From an uncultured Ruminococcus sp. (lineage in GTDB: Bacteria > Bacillota > Clostridia > Oscillospirales > Ruminococcaceae), in contig CALESG010000059.1 in assembly GCA_937907215.1 (NCBI GenBank), forward strand, positions 1-12,549: a stretch of DNA of 12,549 nucleotides, written 5' to 3'. Shown here piece after piece: positions 1 through 6,362 of this stretch (position 1 is the stretch's first letter; the number at the start of each line of letters is the position of its first letter). The notes beneath the pieces were generated by a model. That model was not told the DNA's origin. It saw nothing but the letters and a program-made list of their open reading frames with translations, and searched no databases. Both the position numbers and the translations under genes were made by a program.

Positions 1-1
1 G

Positions 2-52
2 GTAAAATTTGCCGAAAAGATGCGTGCAGTATCCTATGAGAACAAGTTCTAA
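2..52 (+). CDS. C-terminal tail of an unidentified upstream gene (partial)
   Basis: The second reading frame is open from the window edge to a TAA at 50-52 and encodes 16 residues ending in SYENKF. The first frame stops at 37-39 and the third at 3-5, so this frame is the best candidate for the end of a gene running in from the left. Only 23 bases separate it from the sirtuin start, and no terminator lies between, so the sirtuin operon probably begins upstream of the window. The tail is too short to identify the protein. Confidence 0.5.
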   Translation, partial: VKFAEKMRAVSYENKF

Positions 53-75
53 ATAATTACAGGAGTGATAAGCGA

Positions 76-801
76 ATGGAAAATGATAAAATAAAGCTTT
101 TGCAAGATATGATAGATAAATCGAATCGTATAGTTTTCTTTGGCGGAGCAGGAGTTTCTACTGAAAGCGGCATACCGGATTTTCGCAGTCAGGACGGACT
201 TTATAATCAAAAATATCCTTATCCTCCCGAAACTATTTTAAGTCATACATTCTATGAAAGAAATCCCGAATGGTTCTTTAAATTCTATCGTGATAAAATG
301 ATCTGCCTTGATGCAAAGCCAAATTCCGCACATAAGAAGCTTGCCGAGCTTGAGGAGAAAGGTAAGCTTTTAGCAATTATCACACAGAATATAGACGGAC
401 TGCATACAATGGCAGGCAATAAATGTGTTTTTGAATTGCATGGAAGTGTGCATAGAAATTACTGTCAAAAATGTGGAAAGCTTTATAATGCTGAATATAT
501 GCTGAATTCTGATGGCGTACCATATTGCAGCTGCGGCGGAAGGATAAAGCCTGATGTAGTACTTTATGAAGAATCGCTTGATTCTAATACTATAGAACGT
601 TCTGTAAATGCTATCTGTACAGCTGATATGCTTATAATAGGAGGTACATCTCTTGCGGTATATCCTGCGGCAAGTTTTGTAAGATATTTCAGAGGAGATC
701 ATCTTGTTATCCTTAATCGTGATGCTACGTCAATGGATGAATCAGCCGAACTTTGTATAAGAGAGCCTATAGGACAGGTGCTTTCAAAGATAAATTTGTG
801 A
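76..801 (+). CDS. Sir2-family NAD-dependent protein deacylase (CobB-like sirtuin)
   Basis: Predicted cytosolic NAD-dependent deacylase that removes acetyl or other acyl groups from protein lysines, releasing nicotinamide and O-acyl-ADP-ribose. At 241 residues it is a normal single-domain bacterial sirtuin. Visible hallmarks are the NAD-binding loop GAGVSTESGIPDFRS (24-38), TQNIDGLH (103-110), the catalytic histidine in LHG (His122), a complete zinc site of Cys130, Cys133, Cys151 and Cys153 (C-x2-C-x17-C-x-C), GTSLAVYPAA (190-199) and NRD (214-216). No catalytic or metal residue is missing. The ATG start has an AGGAG site at 60-64. The next gene follows after 11 bases with its ribosome site overlapping this stop codon, so the two are almost certainly co-transcribed. 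Acyl-chain preference cannot be read from the sequence; the family call is secure. Confidence 0.96.
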   Translation: MENDKIKLLQDMIDKSNRIVFFGGAGVSTESGIPDFRSQDGLYNQKYPYPPETILSHTFYERNPEWFFKFYRDKMICLDAKPNSAHKKLAELEEKGKLLAIITQNIDGLHTMAGNKCVFELHGSVHRNYCQKCGKLYNAEYMLNSDGVPYCSCGGRIKPDVVLYEESLDSNTIERSVNAICTADMLIIGGTSLAVYPAASFVRYFRGDHLVILNRDATSMDESAELCIREPIGQVLSKINL

Positions 802-812
802 GGTGAGAGCTG

Positions 813-1832
813 TTGCAACAAGTGAATATCTATCCGGATTATTATCAAGACTTTCATTGTCTTGCTGATAAATGTACCGACAGCTGTTGTGAAAAGTGGG
901 AAATAGTTGTAGATGATGAATCGGCATATAAATATGAAAGAACATCAGGAGATATAGGAAAAAAGCTTCGCTCTTCTATGATGACAGACAGTGACGGCGA
1001 TAGAATATTTAAGCTTATTGATGATAGATGTCCTTTTCTTGAAAAAAGCGGACTTTGCGAGATACACAGAGTTCTTGGCGAAGATGCTTTGTGTAATACT
1101 TGCAGGGAATATCCAAGGGCAGTGCAGGATCACGGAGATATAGCAGAACATGATCTGTCGTTATCCTGTCCGGAAGCTGCAAGGCTTATTCTTTTAGGCG
1201 ACAGAGAGCCATTTTATATAGAGTATACATATGATATTCCTGATGATGAAATATGCTATGACATTGAGCTTATGGATCTTCTAAAAGATTCACGCCGTAG
1301 AATGCTTGATATGATATGGGATACATCAGATCCTCTTCCTGTTATAATAGAAAAATGTTTGAAATATGCTTTTTCCGTTCAGAAGAGCATTGATAAAGAA
1401 GAATATTCATCTGTATATCTTAATGATATTAACGCAGAAGATATTCCGGACTTAAGTTATAGTAATATTTTAAATGGATATTTAAGCGGAGAAATATTGA
1501 CTGATGAATTCAAGCAGTCTTTAAAAGATGCCTCTGCTCTTGGTGAAGAGCCTTTTAATTCATCTAAGTTTGACGAATCCAGAAGTGTTATTGACAGTTT
1601 TGAAAATGTTTTCAAAAGGCTTTGCACTTATTATCTGAATCGATATTGGCTTAGAGCTGCGTTTAATGGTGACGCAGCAGGAGAGTGCATTATTATGGTA
1701 AAGGCATTTATAACCGTAAGACGTTTATGCCTTGCGTATTATGAAAAAAATAAAGAGCTGTCTATATCCGCTTTGCTGCGGATAATACAGCTCTATTCAA
1801 AGGAAACTGAACATAATGCAGATGATTTGTGA
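813..1832 (+). CDS. fliB: FliB-family (flagellin) lysine N-methylase-like protein
   Basis: Cysteine-rich protein of 339 residues matching the FliB/lysine-N-methylase family. Key cysteines are Cys16, Cys21 and the pair Cys25-Cys26 followed by KWEIVVDD, then Cys73 (RCPFL), Cys82 (LCEIH), Cys94 and Cys97 (LCNTCREYPR) and Cys119 (SCPEA). In Salmonella, FliB methylates flagellin lysines and has been reported to carry a [4Fe-4S] cluster; the conserved cysteines here fit a metal or cluster site. Many clostridial genomes carry such genes away from flagellar loci, and no flagellin or flagellar gene is in this window, so the substrate is unknown. The start is a TTG at 813, chosen because GAGGTGA at 800-806 lies six bases before it and overlaps the sirtuin stop; a GTG at 822 is the alternative. 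The last 90 bases also hold the antisense terminator of the converging gene. Confidence 0.85.
   Translation: MQQVNIYPDYYQDFHCLADKCTDSCCEKWEIVVDDESAYKYERTSGDIGKKLRSSMMTDSDGDRIFKLIDDRCPFLEKSGLCEIHRVLGEDALCNTCREYPRAVQDHGDIAEHDLSLSCPEAARLILLGDREPFYIEYTYDIPDDEICYDIELMDLLKDSRRRMLDMIWDTSDPLPVIIEKCLKYAFSVQKSIDKEEYSSVYLNDINAEDIPDLSYSNILNGYLSGEILTDEFKQSLKDASALGEEPFNSSKFDESRSVIDSFENVFKRLCTYYLNRYWLRAAFNGDAAGECIIMVKAFITVRRLCLAYYEKNKELSISALLRIIQLYSKETEHNADDL
1742..1794 (-). terminator. Rho-independent terminator of the minus-strand esterase/CDF transcript, inside the fliB-like gene
   Basis: On the minus strand an 8-bp stem (AGAGCTGT/ACAGCTCT, 1787-1794 with 1754-1761) stacks, with small bulges, on a 7-bp stem (TATCCGC/GCGGATA, 1778-1784 with 1765-1771) around a 6-base loop. 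It is followed directly by TTATTTTTTT (1753-1744). It lies 49 bases past the CDF stop codon and entirely within the 3' coding end of the opposing gene. It would not terminate on the plus strand, where no T tract follows. Confidence 0.85.
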
Positions 1833-1842
1833 TTCTGATATA

Positions 1843-3009
1843 TCAATCAGTCATATCTCGGTCGAACGTTATTTCAACTTTGCAAAGCGGATCTATATCG
1901 GACAGCTCCTTGGTTATTATGCTTTGGAGCTGTTCATTTTTATATCCGCAGTTAAACGGTACGACTAAATCAAAATTTATATAAGTGCAGCTTTCATTTT
2001 TAGATACTCTAAAGTCATGTAAAGTGAGTTTTTTATCAAGACCTATTAAAAGTTCTTTTGTAAATTCTTTATAGCTGCGTAAAGCGGAATTTTCTGTATC
2101 GACAGGATCCATGTGGATCGTCATATTTATTTTCATTTCTTTTTCTATCTGTTTTTCTATATGGTCTACAAGTTCGTGTACAGCACAAAAGTTTTCGTTT
2201 CCGTCTATTTCAACGTGACAGCTGCCAAAGCTGCTTCCCGGACCGTATTTGTGTATCATAAGGTCATGGACACCAAGAACTTTTTCATTTGACATTATCA
2301 GCTTATTTATTGCCTCGGCAGTTTCAGCACTTTCCGGTTTTCCAAGCAGATCGTCAATTGTATCACGAATAATATCAAAGCCTGATTTTAAAATGAAAAC
2401 AGAAACAGCAGCACCTGCTATTCCATCTATAGGCAGTGATGTAAAGTAAGAAGTAAGCAGTGATATAAGAGCAGCGGAAGTAGCGATAATATCACTTTTA
2501 CTATCTTTAGCGGCAGCCAATATGACCGATGAATTTATAGTTTTACCCAGATGTGTGTTGAAAAGTGCCATCCAAAGTTTTACTGCAATTGAAAATGCCA
2601 AGATTATAAATACAACAACAGAAGGCTTTACAGCCTGCGGTGAAATGATTTTTGACACTGAATCAGACAGCAGTTCAAATCCCATTAGCATTATAAAGAC
2701 AGCGATTATCATGGCGGAGAGATATTCTATTCTGCCGTGACCAAACGGATGATTTTTATCAGCCGGTTTAGAGGCTAAGAGTCCGCCAAGCAGTGCTACC
2801 ATACAGCTTGCACAGTCTGAAAGATTGTTAAAAGCGTCAGATATAATAGAAACAGAACCCGATATAACACCGGCAGCATATTTTGTTATAAAGAGAAATA
2901 CATTGCAAATTATTCCGGTAATGCTTGAAAGTGAGCCGTATGCAGCACGTGTTTTTGATATTGTTGCATTCTTGGGAATAAATGTTTTTACTAAAAATTT
3001 TGTGAGCAT
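1843..3009 (-). CDS. Cation diffusion facilitator (CDF) family metal efflux transporter
   Basis: Inner-membrane metal-ion/proton antiporter of 388 residues with an N-terminal membrane domain (about 25-220) and a C-terminal cytosolic domain (about 225-385). Signature stretches are SVSIISDAFNNLSD (52-65) in the second membrane helix and HPFGHGRIEY (87-96) in the following loop. The metal-site pattern is Asn61-x3-Asp65 in helix 2 and Asp170-x3-Asp174 in helix 5. It lacks the histidines typical of Zn/Cd-type CDFs and resembles Mn-type members, so manganese is my preferred substrate at moderate confidence. The ATG at 3009 has an AGGTGAT site just upstream. It starts 40 bases after the esterase stop on the same strand and is probably read through from it. 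A weak internal promoter (TTGACG at 3061-3066 with a poor -10) is possible. It converges on the methylase gene with a 10-base gap. Confidence 0.94.
   Translation of the reverse strand: MLTKFLVKTFIPKNATISKTRAAYGSLSSITGIICNVFLFITKYAAGVISGSVSIISDAFNNLSDCASCMVALLGGLLASKPADKNHPFGHGRIEYLSAMIIAVFIMLMGFELLSDSVSKIISPQAVKPSVVVFIILAFSIAVKLWMALFNTHLGKTINSSVILAAAKDSKSDIIATSAALISLLTSYFTSLPIDGIAGAAVSVFILKSGFDIIRDTIDDLLGKPESAETAEAINKLIMSNEKVLGVHDLMIHKYGPGSSFGSCHVEIDGNENFCAVHELVDHIEKQIEKEMKINMTIHMDPVDTENSALRSYKEFTKELLIGLDKKLTLHDFRVSKNESCTYINFDLVVPFNCGYKNEQLQSIITKELSDIDPLCKVEITFDRDMTD
1900..1943 (+). terminator. Probable terminator of the sirtuin/fliB-like operon, inside the CDF gene
   Basis: ACAGCTCC (1902-1909) pairs with GGAGCTGT (1926-1933), extended by a G-T and a G-C pair to 1900/1935, with a 16-base loop and then ATTTTTAT. 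It begins 68 bases after the methylase stop codon and lies within the 3' coding end of the minus-strand CDF gene. The T run is short and the loop is large, so this is weaker than the opposing terminator at 1742-1794. Confidence 0.6.
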
Positions 3010-3049
3010 AAAAAGACATCACCTTTATAATTTATTATAATTTATTTGC

Positions 3050-4345
3050 CTACCTGCATTCGTCAAGGGCTTTTTTTATTTCTTCGGCTACAATATGACC
3101 ATATTGTTTTTGAGTTTTTTCTGATGGATGCCATGCTGCACCTGCACCGTCTTTGTCAATATCCTGATGCTCTGATAAAAAGCATATTATCTTATCGTCA
3201 TCAAGTTTTTTTACAGCATTTTGGATAAGCGGATATATGCTTTCATTGCCGCCCATAAGACCAACTGTACATATTATTACAGAATCCGGATTGTTGCTGC
3301 GTACTTTTTTAAGCAATGCAATATATCCCGAGGTAAATTCATCGCAGGATGCTTTATTATCTTTATCTACATAGCAAGTATCATTTGTGCCAAGATTTAT
3401 AACCACAGCATCCATTTTTCTTTTAGTAAAGTCATGCTTTTTATTATATGGTTCAAACTGACTTTCAATGTCATAATATTTTATCAAGGTTTCATCGGGA
3501 TTTGGGTCACCTGAGCAGCAGCCATAAATAACGCCGTATCCGCTGTATGCCGTTACGCTATAATCAGCATTTAATTCATTGGCTGCAATATATGCATATG
3601 ACTTATAGAAATTTTCTGTAGATGTGCTGAATGATTCAGAACCCTCACTGCTTTCTACACCGTATCCGCAGGTTATAGAGTCACCGATAAATTCAATTGC
3701 AAGTTCCTTTTCAGGTGCAGGTGTGATAGATTCTTTGTCACCGCCCAAGATGTTTAAATCTTTAATGCCTATTGCACCATATACAGCTTCCGAGAGCATT
3801 ACAATACGCACATTGGCTGTTCGTGGAGAACCTTCTTCAAATAATATAACATTTTCTTCCGGTGCGGATATTGTTTTATCACGTATAAGTTCGTCATCTA
3901 CATAGACTGCATACCGTGGTCTGTAATCACTGCTTGTGCCATATATAGAAGAATCGCCTGCTATTGTAACAGAAACATTTGTTCCTGTTACTTCAAATTC
4001 AGCAGAACTTCCGCTTTGTACAAGCCATTCTATATTGTTTTCAAAAATATGTCTTCCTTGAAATTTCATATGTTCCTCCATAAAAGGTATATCTTTATTG
4101 TCAGTATTATTATTATCATTATTTTTATTATTGTCAGTTGTGTGGGCAATATCAGTATTTATATTTGCTGCGTCAGTAACGGTTGTATTATCGGTAGTTT
4201 CTATATTATCAGTATGTATATATTCACCTGTTGAAGTATCAGTTAAAATATCAGTATCATTATATATTCTTGAGCAGCCAAACATATTTGAAAGAGAAGC
4301 TGTTATTATAAAAATAGTGAGTAGCTTTGCCTTTTTCGATGTCAT
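3050..4345 (-). CDS. Surface lipoprotein carbohydrate esterase, CE2-like SGNH/GDSL hydrolase
   Basis: Predicted secreted, lipid-anchored deacetylase of 431 residues acting on acetylated polysaccharides such as xylan or mannan. A basic, hydrophobic signal peptide ends in MFGC with the lipid cysteine at 24. Residues about 26-88 form a linker rich in Thr, Asn and Asp. A beta-sandwich domain typical of CE2 follows (about 94-200), including RPRYAVYVDDE (142-152). The SGNH hydrolase domain (about 215-428) shows GDSITCGYG (221-229, nucleophile Ser223), the glycine-rich SGYG block, NLGTND (317-322) and WHPS (405-408, catalytic His406). The WHPS ending and the sandwich-plus-hydrolase order are what favour CE2 over a generic GDSL lipase. 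The lipobox lacks the usual Leu at -3 but is otherwise acceptable. ATG start with AAAGGA nine bases upstream. No other polysaccharide-degrading genes are nearby; the CDF gene follows in tandem. Confidence 0.88.
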   Translation of the reverse strand: MTSKKAKLLTIFIITASLSNMFGCSRIYNDTDILTDTSTGEYIHTDNIETTDNTTVTDAANINTDIAHTTDNNKNNDNNNTDNKDIPFMEEHMKFQGRHIFENNIEWLVQSGSSAEFEVTGTNVSVTIAGDSSIYGTSSDYRPRYAVYVDDELIRDKTISAPEENVILFEEGSPRTANVRIVMLSEAVYGAIGIKDLNILGGDKESITPAPEKELAIEFIGDSITCGYGVESSEGSESFSTSTENFYKSYAYIAANELNADYSVTAYSGYGVIYGCCSGDPNPDETLIKYYDIESQFEPYNKKHDFTKRKMDAVVINLGTNDTCYVDKDNKASCDEFTSGYIALLKKVRSNNPDSVIICTVGLMGGNESIYPLIQNAVKKLDDDKIICFLSEHQDIDKDGAGAAWHPSEKTQKQYGHIVAEEIKKALDECR

Positions 4346-4385
4346 TTTACGAAATTCCTTTCATACAAAAAGTTATATATTTCTC

Positions 4386-4418
4386 TAATACTATTACTAT
4401 CTAATGCTAATAGTATTA
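4386..4418. repeat. 11-bp perfect inverted repeat upstream of the esterase gene (candidate operator)
   Basis: TAATACTATTA (4386-4396) is matched by its exact reverse complement TAATAGTATTA (4408-4418) with an 11-base spacer. It lies 41 to 73 bases upstream of the esterase start codon. Perfect arms this close to a start suggest a regulator site, but the arms are almost pure A/T and I found no convincing -35/-10 pair alongside. The rest of the 4346-4538 gap holds only the terminator at 4475-4510. Confidence 0.4.
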
Positions 4419-4474
4419 TTATCAATTTTTTGATTTTATGTGTTTGCTAAAAAATTTTTGATAAGATATATAAT

Positions 4475-4510
4475 AAAAATCTGCTGCTGAAAAATACAGA
4501 GCAGATTTTT
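4475..4510 (-). terminator. Terminator of the PAP2 gene
   Basis: An 11-bp perfect stem, AAAAATCTGCT (4475-4485) with AGCAGATTTTT (4500-4510), and a 14-base loop. It lies 29 bases past the PAP2 stop on the minus strand. The A/T ends make it able to work in both directions, but on the plus strand nothing appears to be transcribed into it. Confidence 0.8.
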
Positions 4511-4538
4511 ATTGCAGAATTATAAATGAGAATAAGTT

Positions 4539-5183
4539 TTAAATATTTCTGCCTAACTTGCAGCATTTTTTTGATATGAACAAACCTATTTCAACAGCAA
4601 ATATAGCACCTACTATATCAAGCACTACGTGCTGCTTTACAAAAACAGTAGATGCAAAGACAAGCAGAGTGAATATTAAGGATATATATTTATATATTTT
4701 ATTTGGCTTTTTCAGATATAAAGCACCACGTAAACATACATAGCTTTCCAGACAGTGAACAGATGGGAAAAGATTATCCGGTGCATCTGTAGTGTAAATA
4801 AGATGTGTAAGTTTGCTCCATACATCTGTGCCAGTGATTTCCGGACGTGAAATAGTGGTGGGAATAAAAACAAAGCACAGCAATGCTATCGCTTTTGCGA
4901 TAATTTCACCTACAACTATCCATTTAAAAATATGTTTATTCTCTCTTGCAATGAGAATGTACCCTAAGATCCACTGTACATATGCAAGTATGTAAATAGA
5001 AATAAATGCAGGACAAAATGGTATCGCATCGTCAATCACGGTATACATTGAATAGTGTGTCATATCTGTTGTAAATAACCGTGTTCCAAAATAAGCAATG
5101 AAGTTAAATACAAGCATAGCTGCTAATGGGATGTACGAATATGACGGCAGTATTTTTTCGAGAATGTTTTTGATTTTTTTCAT
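4539..5183 (-). CDS. PAP2-superfamily integral membrane phosphatase
   Basis: Membrane protein of 214 residues with about six hydrophobic segments (near 17-35, 57-78, 87-108, 143-155, 163-180 and 187-204). The phosphatase motifs are PSVH (140-143, catalytic His143) and STVFVKQHVVLD (178-189, catalytic His185 and Asp189). This matches the PAP2 group related to inositol-phosphoceramide synthases rather than classical PgpB. The Lys of the first motif (K-x6-RP) is not at its expected position, although Arg113-Pro114 is present, and Thr179 replaces the usual Arg of the third motif. The likely substrate is a lipid phosphate or undecaprenyl pyrophosphate at the membrane, but it cannot be read from the sequence. 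It is a single-gene unit with its own consensus promoter and terminator. AAAGG lies 11 bases before the ATG, a weak ribosome site. Confidence 0.85.
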   Translation of the reverse strand: MKKIKNILEKILPSYSYIPLAAMLVFNFIAYFGTRLFTTDMTHYSMYTVIDDAIPFCPAFISIYILAYVQWILGYILIARENKHIFKWIVVGEIIAKAIALLCFVFIPTTISRPEITGTDVWSKLTHLIYTTDAPDNLFPSVHCLESYVCLRGALYLKKPNKIYKYISLIFTLLVFASTVFVKQHVVLDIVGAIFAVEIGLFISKKCCKLGRNI

Positions 5184-5229
5184 GATTTTTTGAACCTTTG
5201 ATTAAAAATTTAACCACATTAACTCTCCG

Positions 5230-5253
5230 GCAGATCAAACAAATAATATCTGC
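5230..5253. repeat. Short inverted repeat in the PAP2 leader
   Basis: GCAGAT (5230-5235) and ATCTGC (5248-5253) are exact inverted arms separated by 12 bases. They sit just downstream of the predicted PAP2 transcription start (about 5257, minus strand), where a repressor site or a 5' hairpin could act. The arms are only six bases, so chance is possible. Confidence 0.3.
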
Positions 5254-5263
5254 ATTAAAAATT

Positions 5264-5292
5264 ATTATAACCTATTATTGTACTGTTGTCAA
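5264..5292 (-). promoter_or_regulatory. Perfect consensus sigma-A promoter for the PAP2 gene
   Basis: On the minus strand TTGACA (5292-5287) and TATAAT (5269-5264) are both exact and separated by 17 bases. The predicted start is near 5257, giving a leader of about 74 bases before the ATG at 5183. This and the plus promoter at 5371-5399 account for the 259-base gap 5184-5442. Confidence 0.85.
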
Positions 5293-5370
5293 GAATTTTT
5301 ATATTTCGATTTTTAATTTTAAAATGCTATAGAATATTTTGGTTTCCGATGTTTGCCTTTATAAAAGCAC

Positions 5371-5399
5371 TTGCATTTTAAAATATAATATGATATAAT
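5371..5399 (+). promoter_or_regulatory. Extended -10 sigma-A promoter for the ATPase/oxidoreductase operon
   Basis: TTGCAT (5371-5376), a 17-base spacer and an exact TATAAT (5394-5399) preceded by TGA, which forms an extended -10. It lies 43 bases before the ATPase start codon. No comparably good promoter is seen between the ATPase and the ferredoxin gene, so this probably drives the whole five-gene unit. Confidence 0.75.
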
Positions 5400-5442
5400 A
5401 ATATGGCATGGTAAAATGCTGTCGGAAAAAGGAAGGTAGTAA

Positions 5443-6096
5443 ATGAAAAAGATAACAATAATAACCGGTCACTATGGTTCCGGAAAGACAAATTTTGCTG
5501 TAAATCAGGCAATAAAGCTTGCTCAAAAGGGTGAGAAAGTTACTATAGTTGATTTCGATATTGTCAACCCGTATTTCCGTACGGCGGACTTTGTAGAACT
5601 TTTTAAAGAAAACGGCGTGACTCTTGCTGCATCCATGTATGCCAATACAAGCCTTGATATTCCGGCAATATCATTTGATATTGAAAGAATGGCATATGAA
5701 CCGGGATATTTAATAATAGATGTGGGCGGTGATGATGCCGGCGCTATAGGTCTTGGACGATATGCAGAAGCACTCTCTCAGTACAAAGACGATCTGGATA
5801 TGTTTTATATTGTAAACTGCTACAGGTATCTTACAAAAGATCCATCAGAAGCATTAGATCTTATGTATGAGATAGAAGAAGTATCTAAAATGAAGCATAC
5901 TGGAATCATAAACAATTCCAACCTTGGTCGTGAAACTACTGAGGAAACTGTTCTTCATAGTATTGATTATGCACAGGATATTGTTGAAAAGGCTAAATTG
6001 CCTCTTGCAGGTACTGTATACAGAGATGATCTATGTCTTTCTATACCGAATGGCATACCGGTAAAAGTTTATGTTAAACCGGTGTGGGAAGATTAG
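5443..6096 (+). CDS. P-loop ATPase of the ParA/MinD/CobQ-like class, function unknown
   Basis: Soluble P-loop NTPase of 217 residues. The Walker A motif is GHYGSGKT (9-16); VDFDIVNPYFRT (36-47) resembles the switch region of MinD/ParA proteins; LIIDVGGDD (90-98) is a Walker B-like strand. It lacks the extra lysine of the deviant ParA/MinD Walker A (KGGxGK) and has no CxxC pair like the Mrp/ApbC iron-sulfur carriers, so neither chromosome partitioning nor Fe-S scaffolding can be assigned. A good AAAGGAAGG site precedes the ATG. It ends 42 bases before the ferredoxin gene and shares its promoter, so a role tied to the oxidoreductase (maturation, regulation or assembly) is inferred from position only. 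Confidence 0.75.
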   Translation: MKKITIITGHYGSGKTNFAVNQAIKLAQKGEKVTIVDFDIVNPYFRTADFVELFKENGVTLAASMYANTSLDIPAISFDIERMAYEPGYLIIDVGGDDAGAIGLGRYAEALSQYKDDLDMFYIVNCYRYLTKDPSEALDLMYEIEEVSKMKHTGIINNSNLGRETTEETVLHSIDYAQDIVEKAKLPLAGTVYRDDLCLSIPNGIPVKVYVKPVWED

Positions 6097-6122
6097 GATT
6101 TATATTTAGATTTATATATCAT

Positions 6123-6130
6123 AAGGAGGT
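6123..6130 (+). promoter_or_regulatory. Full-length Shine-Dalgarno site of the ferredoxin gene
   Basis: AAGGAGGT is an eight-base match to the anti-Shine-Dalgarno of 16S rRNA, with eight bases to the ATG at 6139. It is the strongest ribosome site in the window and suggests efficient translation of the small iron-sulfur subunit. Confidence 0.8.
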
Positions 6131-6138
6131 TAGAATAT

Positions 6139-6345
6139 ATGGAAAAAATGCAGGTTCTTTTTGAACGCTGTAAAGGCTGCGGTCTTTGTGTAACTGCTTG
6201 TCCTAAAAAGCTTGTTGCTATCCAAAAGGAAAAGCGTAACGAAAAGGGTTATTTTACTGCTGTCTGCACTGACCAGGACGCTTGTATATCATGCATGATG
6301 TGTGCAATGATGTGTCCGGACTGTGCAATAAAAATTGAGAAATAA
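6139..6345 (+). CDS. 2-oxoacid:ferredoxin oxidoreductase delta subunit (2[4Fe-4S] ferredoxin)
   Basis: Small electron-transfer subunit of 68 residues with two complete [4Fe-4S] motifs: Cys11-x2-Cys14-x2-Cys17-x3-Cys21-Pro and Cys49-x2-Cys52-x2-Cys55-x3-Cys59-Pro. Both clusters should be occupied; Cys43 and Cys62 are extra. It heads the four-subunit oxidoreductase, 17 bases before the alpha gene, and would pass electrons from the TPP-containing beta subunit to free ferredoxin. A general ferredoxin is possible by sequence alone; the operon position settles the call. Confidence 0.93.
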   Translation: MEKMQVLFERCKGCGLCVTACPKKLVAIQKEKRNEKGYFTAVCTDQDACISCMMCAMMCPDCAIKIEK

Positions 6346-6362
6346 AAGGAAGTGAATTTATC

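Noticed and set aside
370..702. 110-residue open frame on the minus strand
   Set aside because: It lies wholly inside the sirtuin gene, has no ribosome site, and its protein is a low-complexity Ile/Tyr/Ser-rich mix typical of antisense frames.
4090..4200. Runs of TTATTATTATCA-like trinucleotides
   Set aside because: Considered as a microsatellite or CRISPR-like repeat, but they are the Asn/Asp/Thr codons of the esterase linker read on the other strand, with no spacer structure.
6097..6138. Direct repeat GATTTATAT twice before the ferredoxin gene
   Set aside because: Nine A/T-rich bases repeated once; no promoter or regulator pattern around it, so chance is the simplest explanation.
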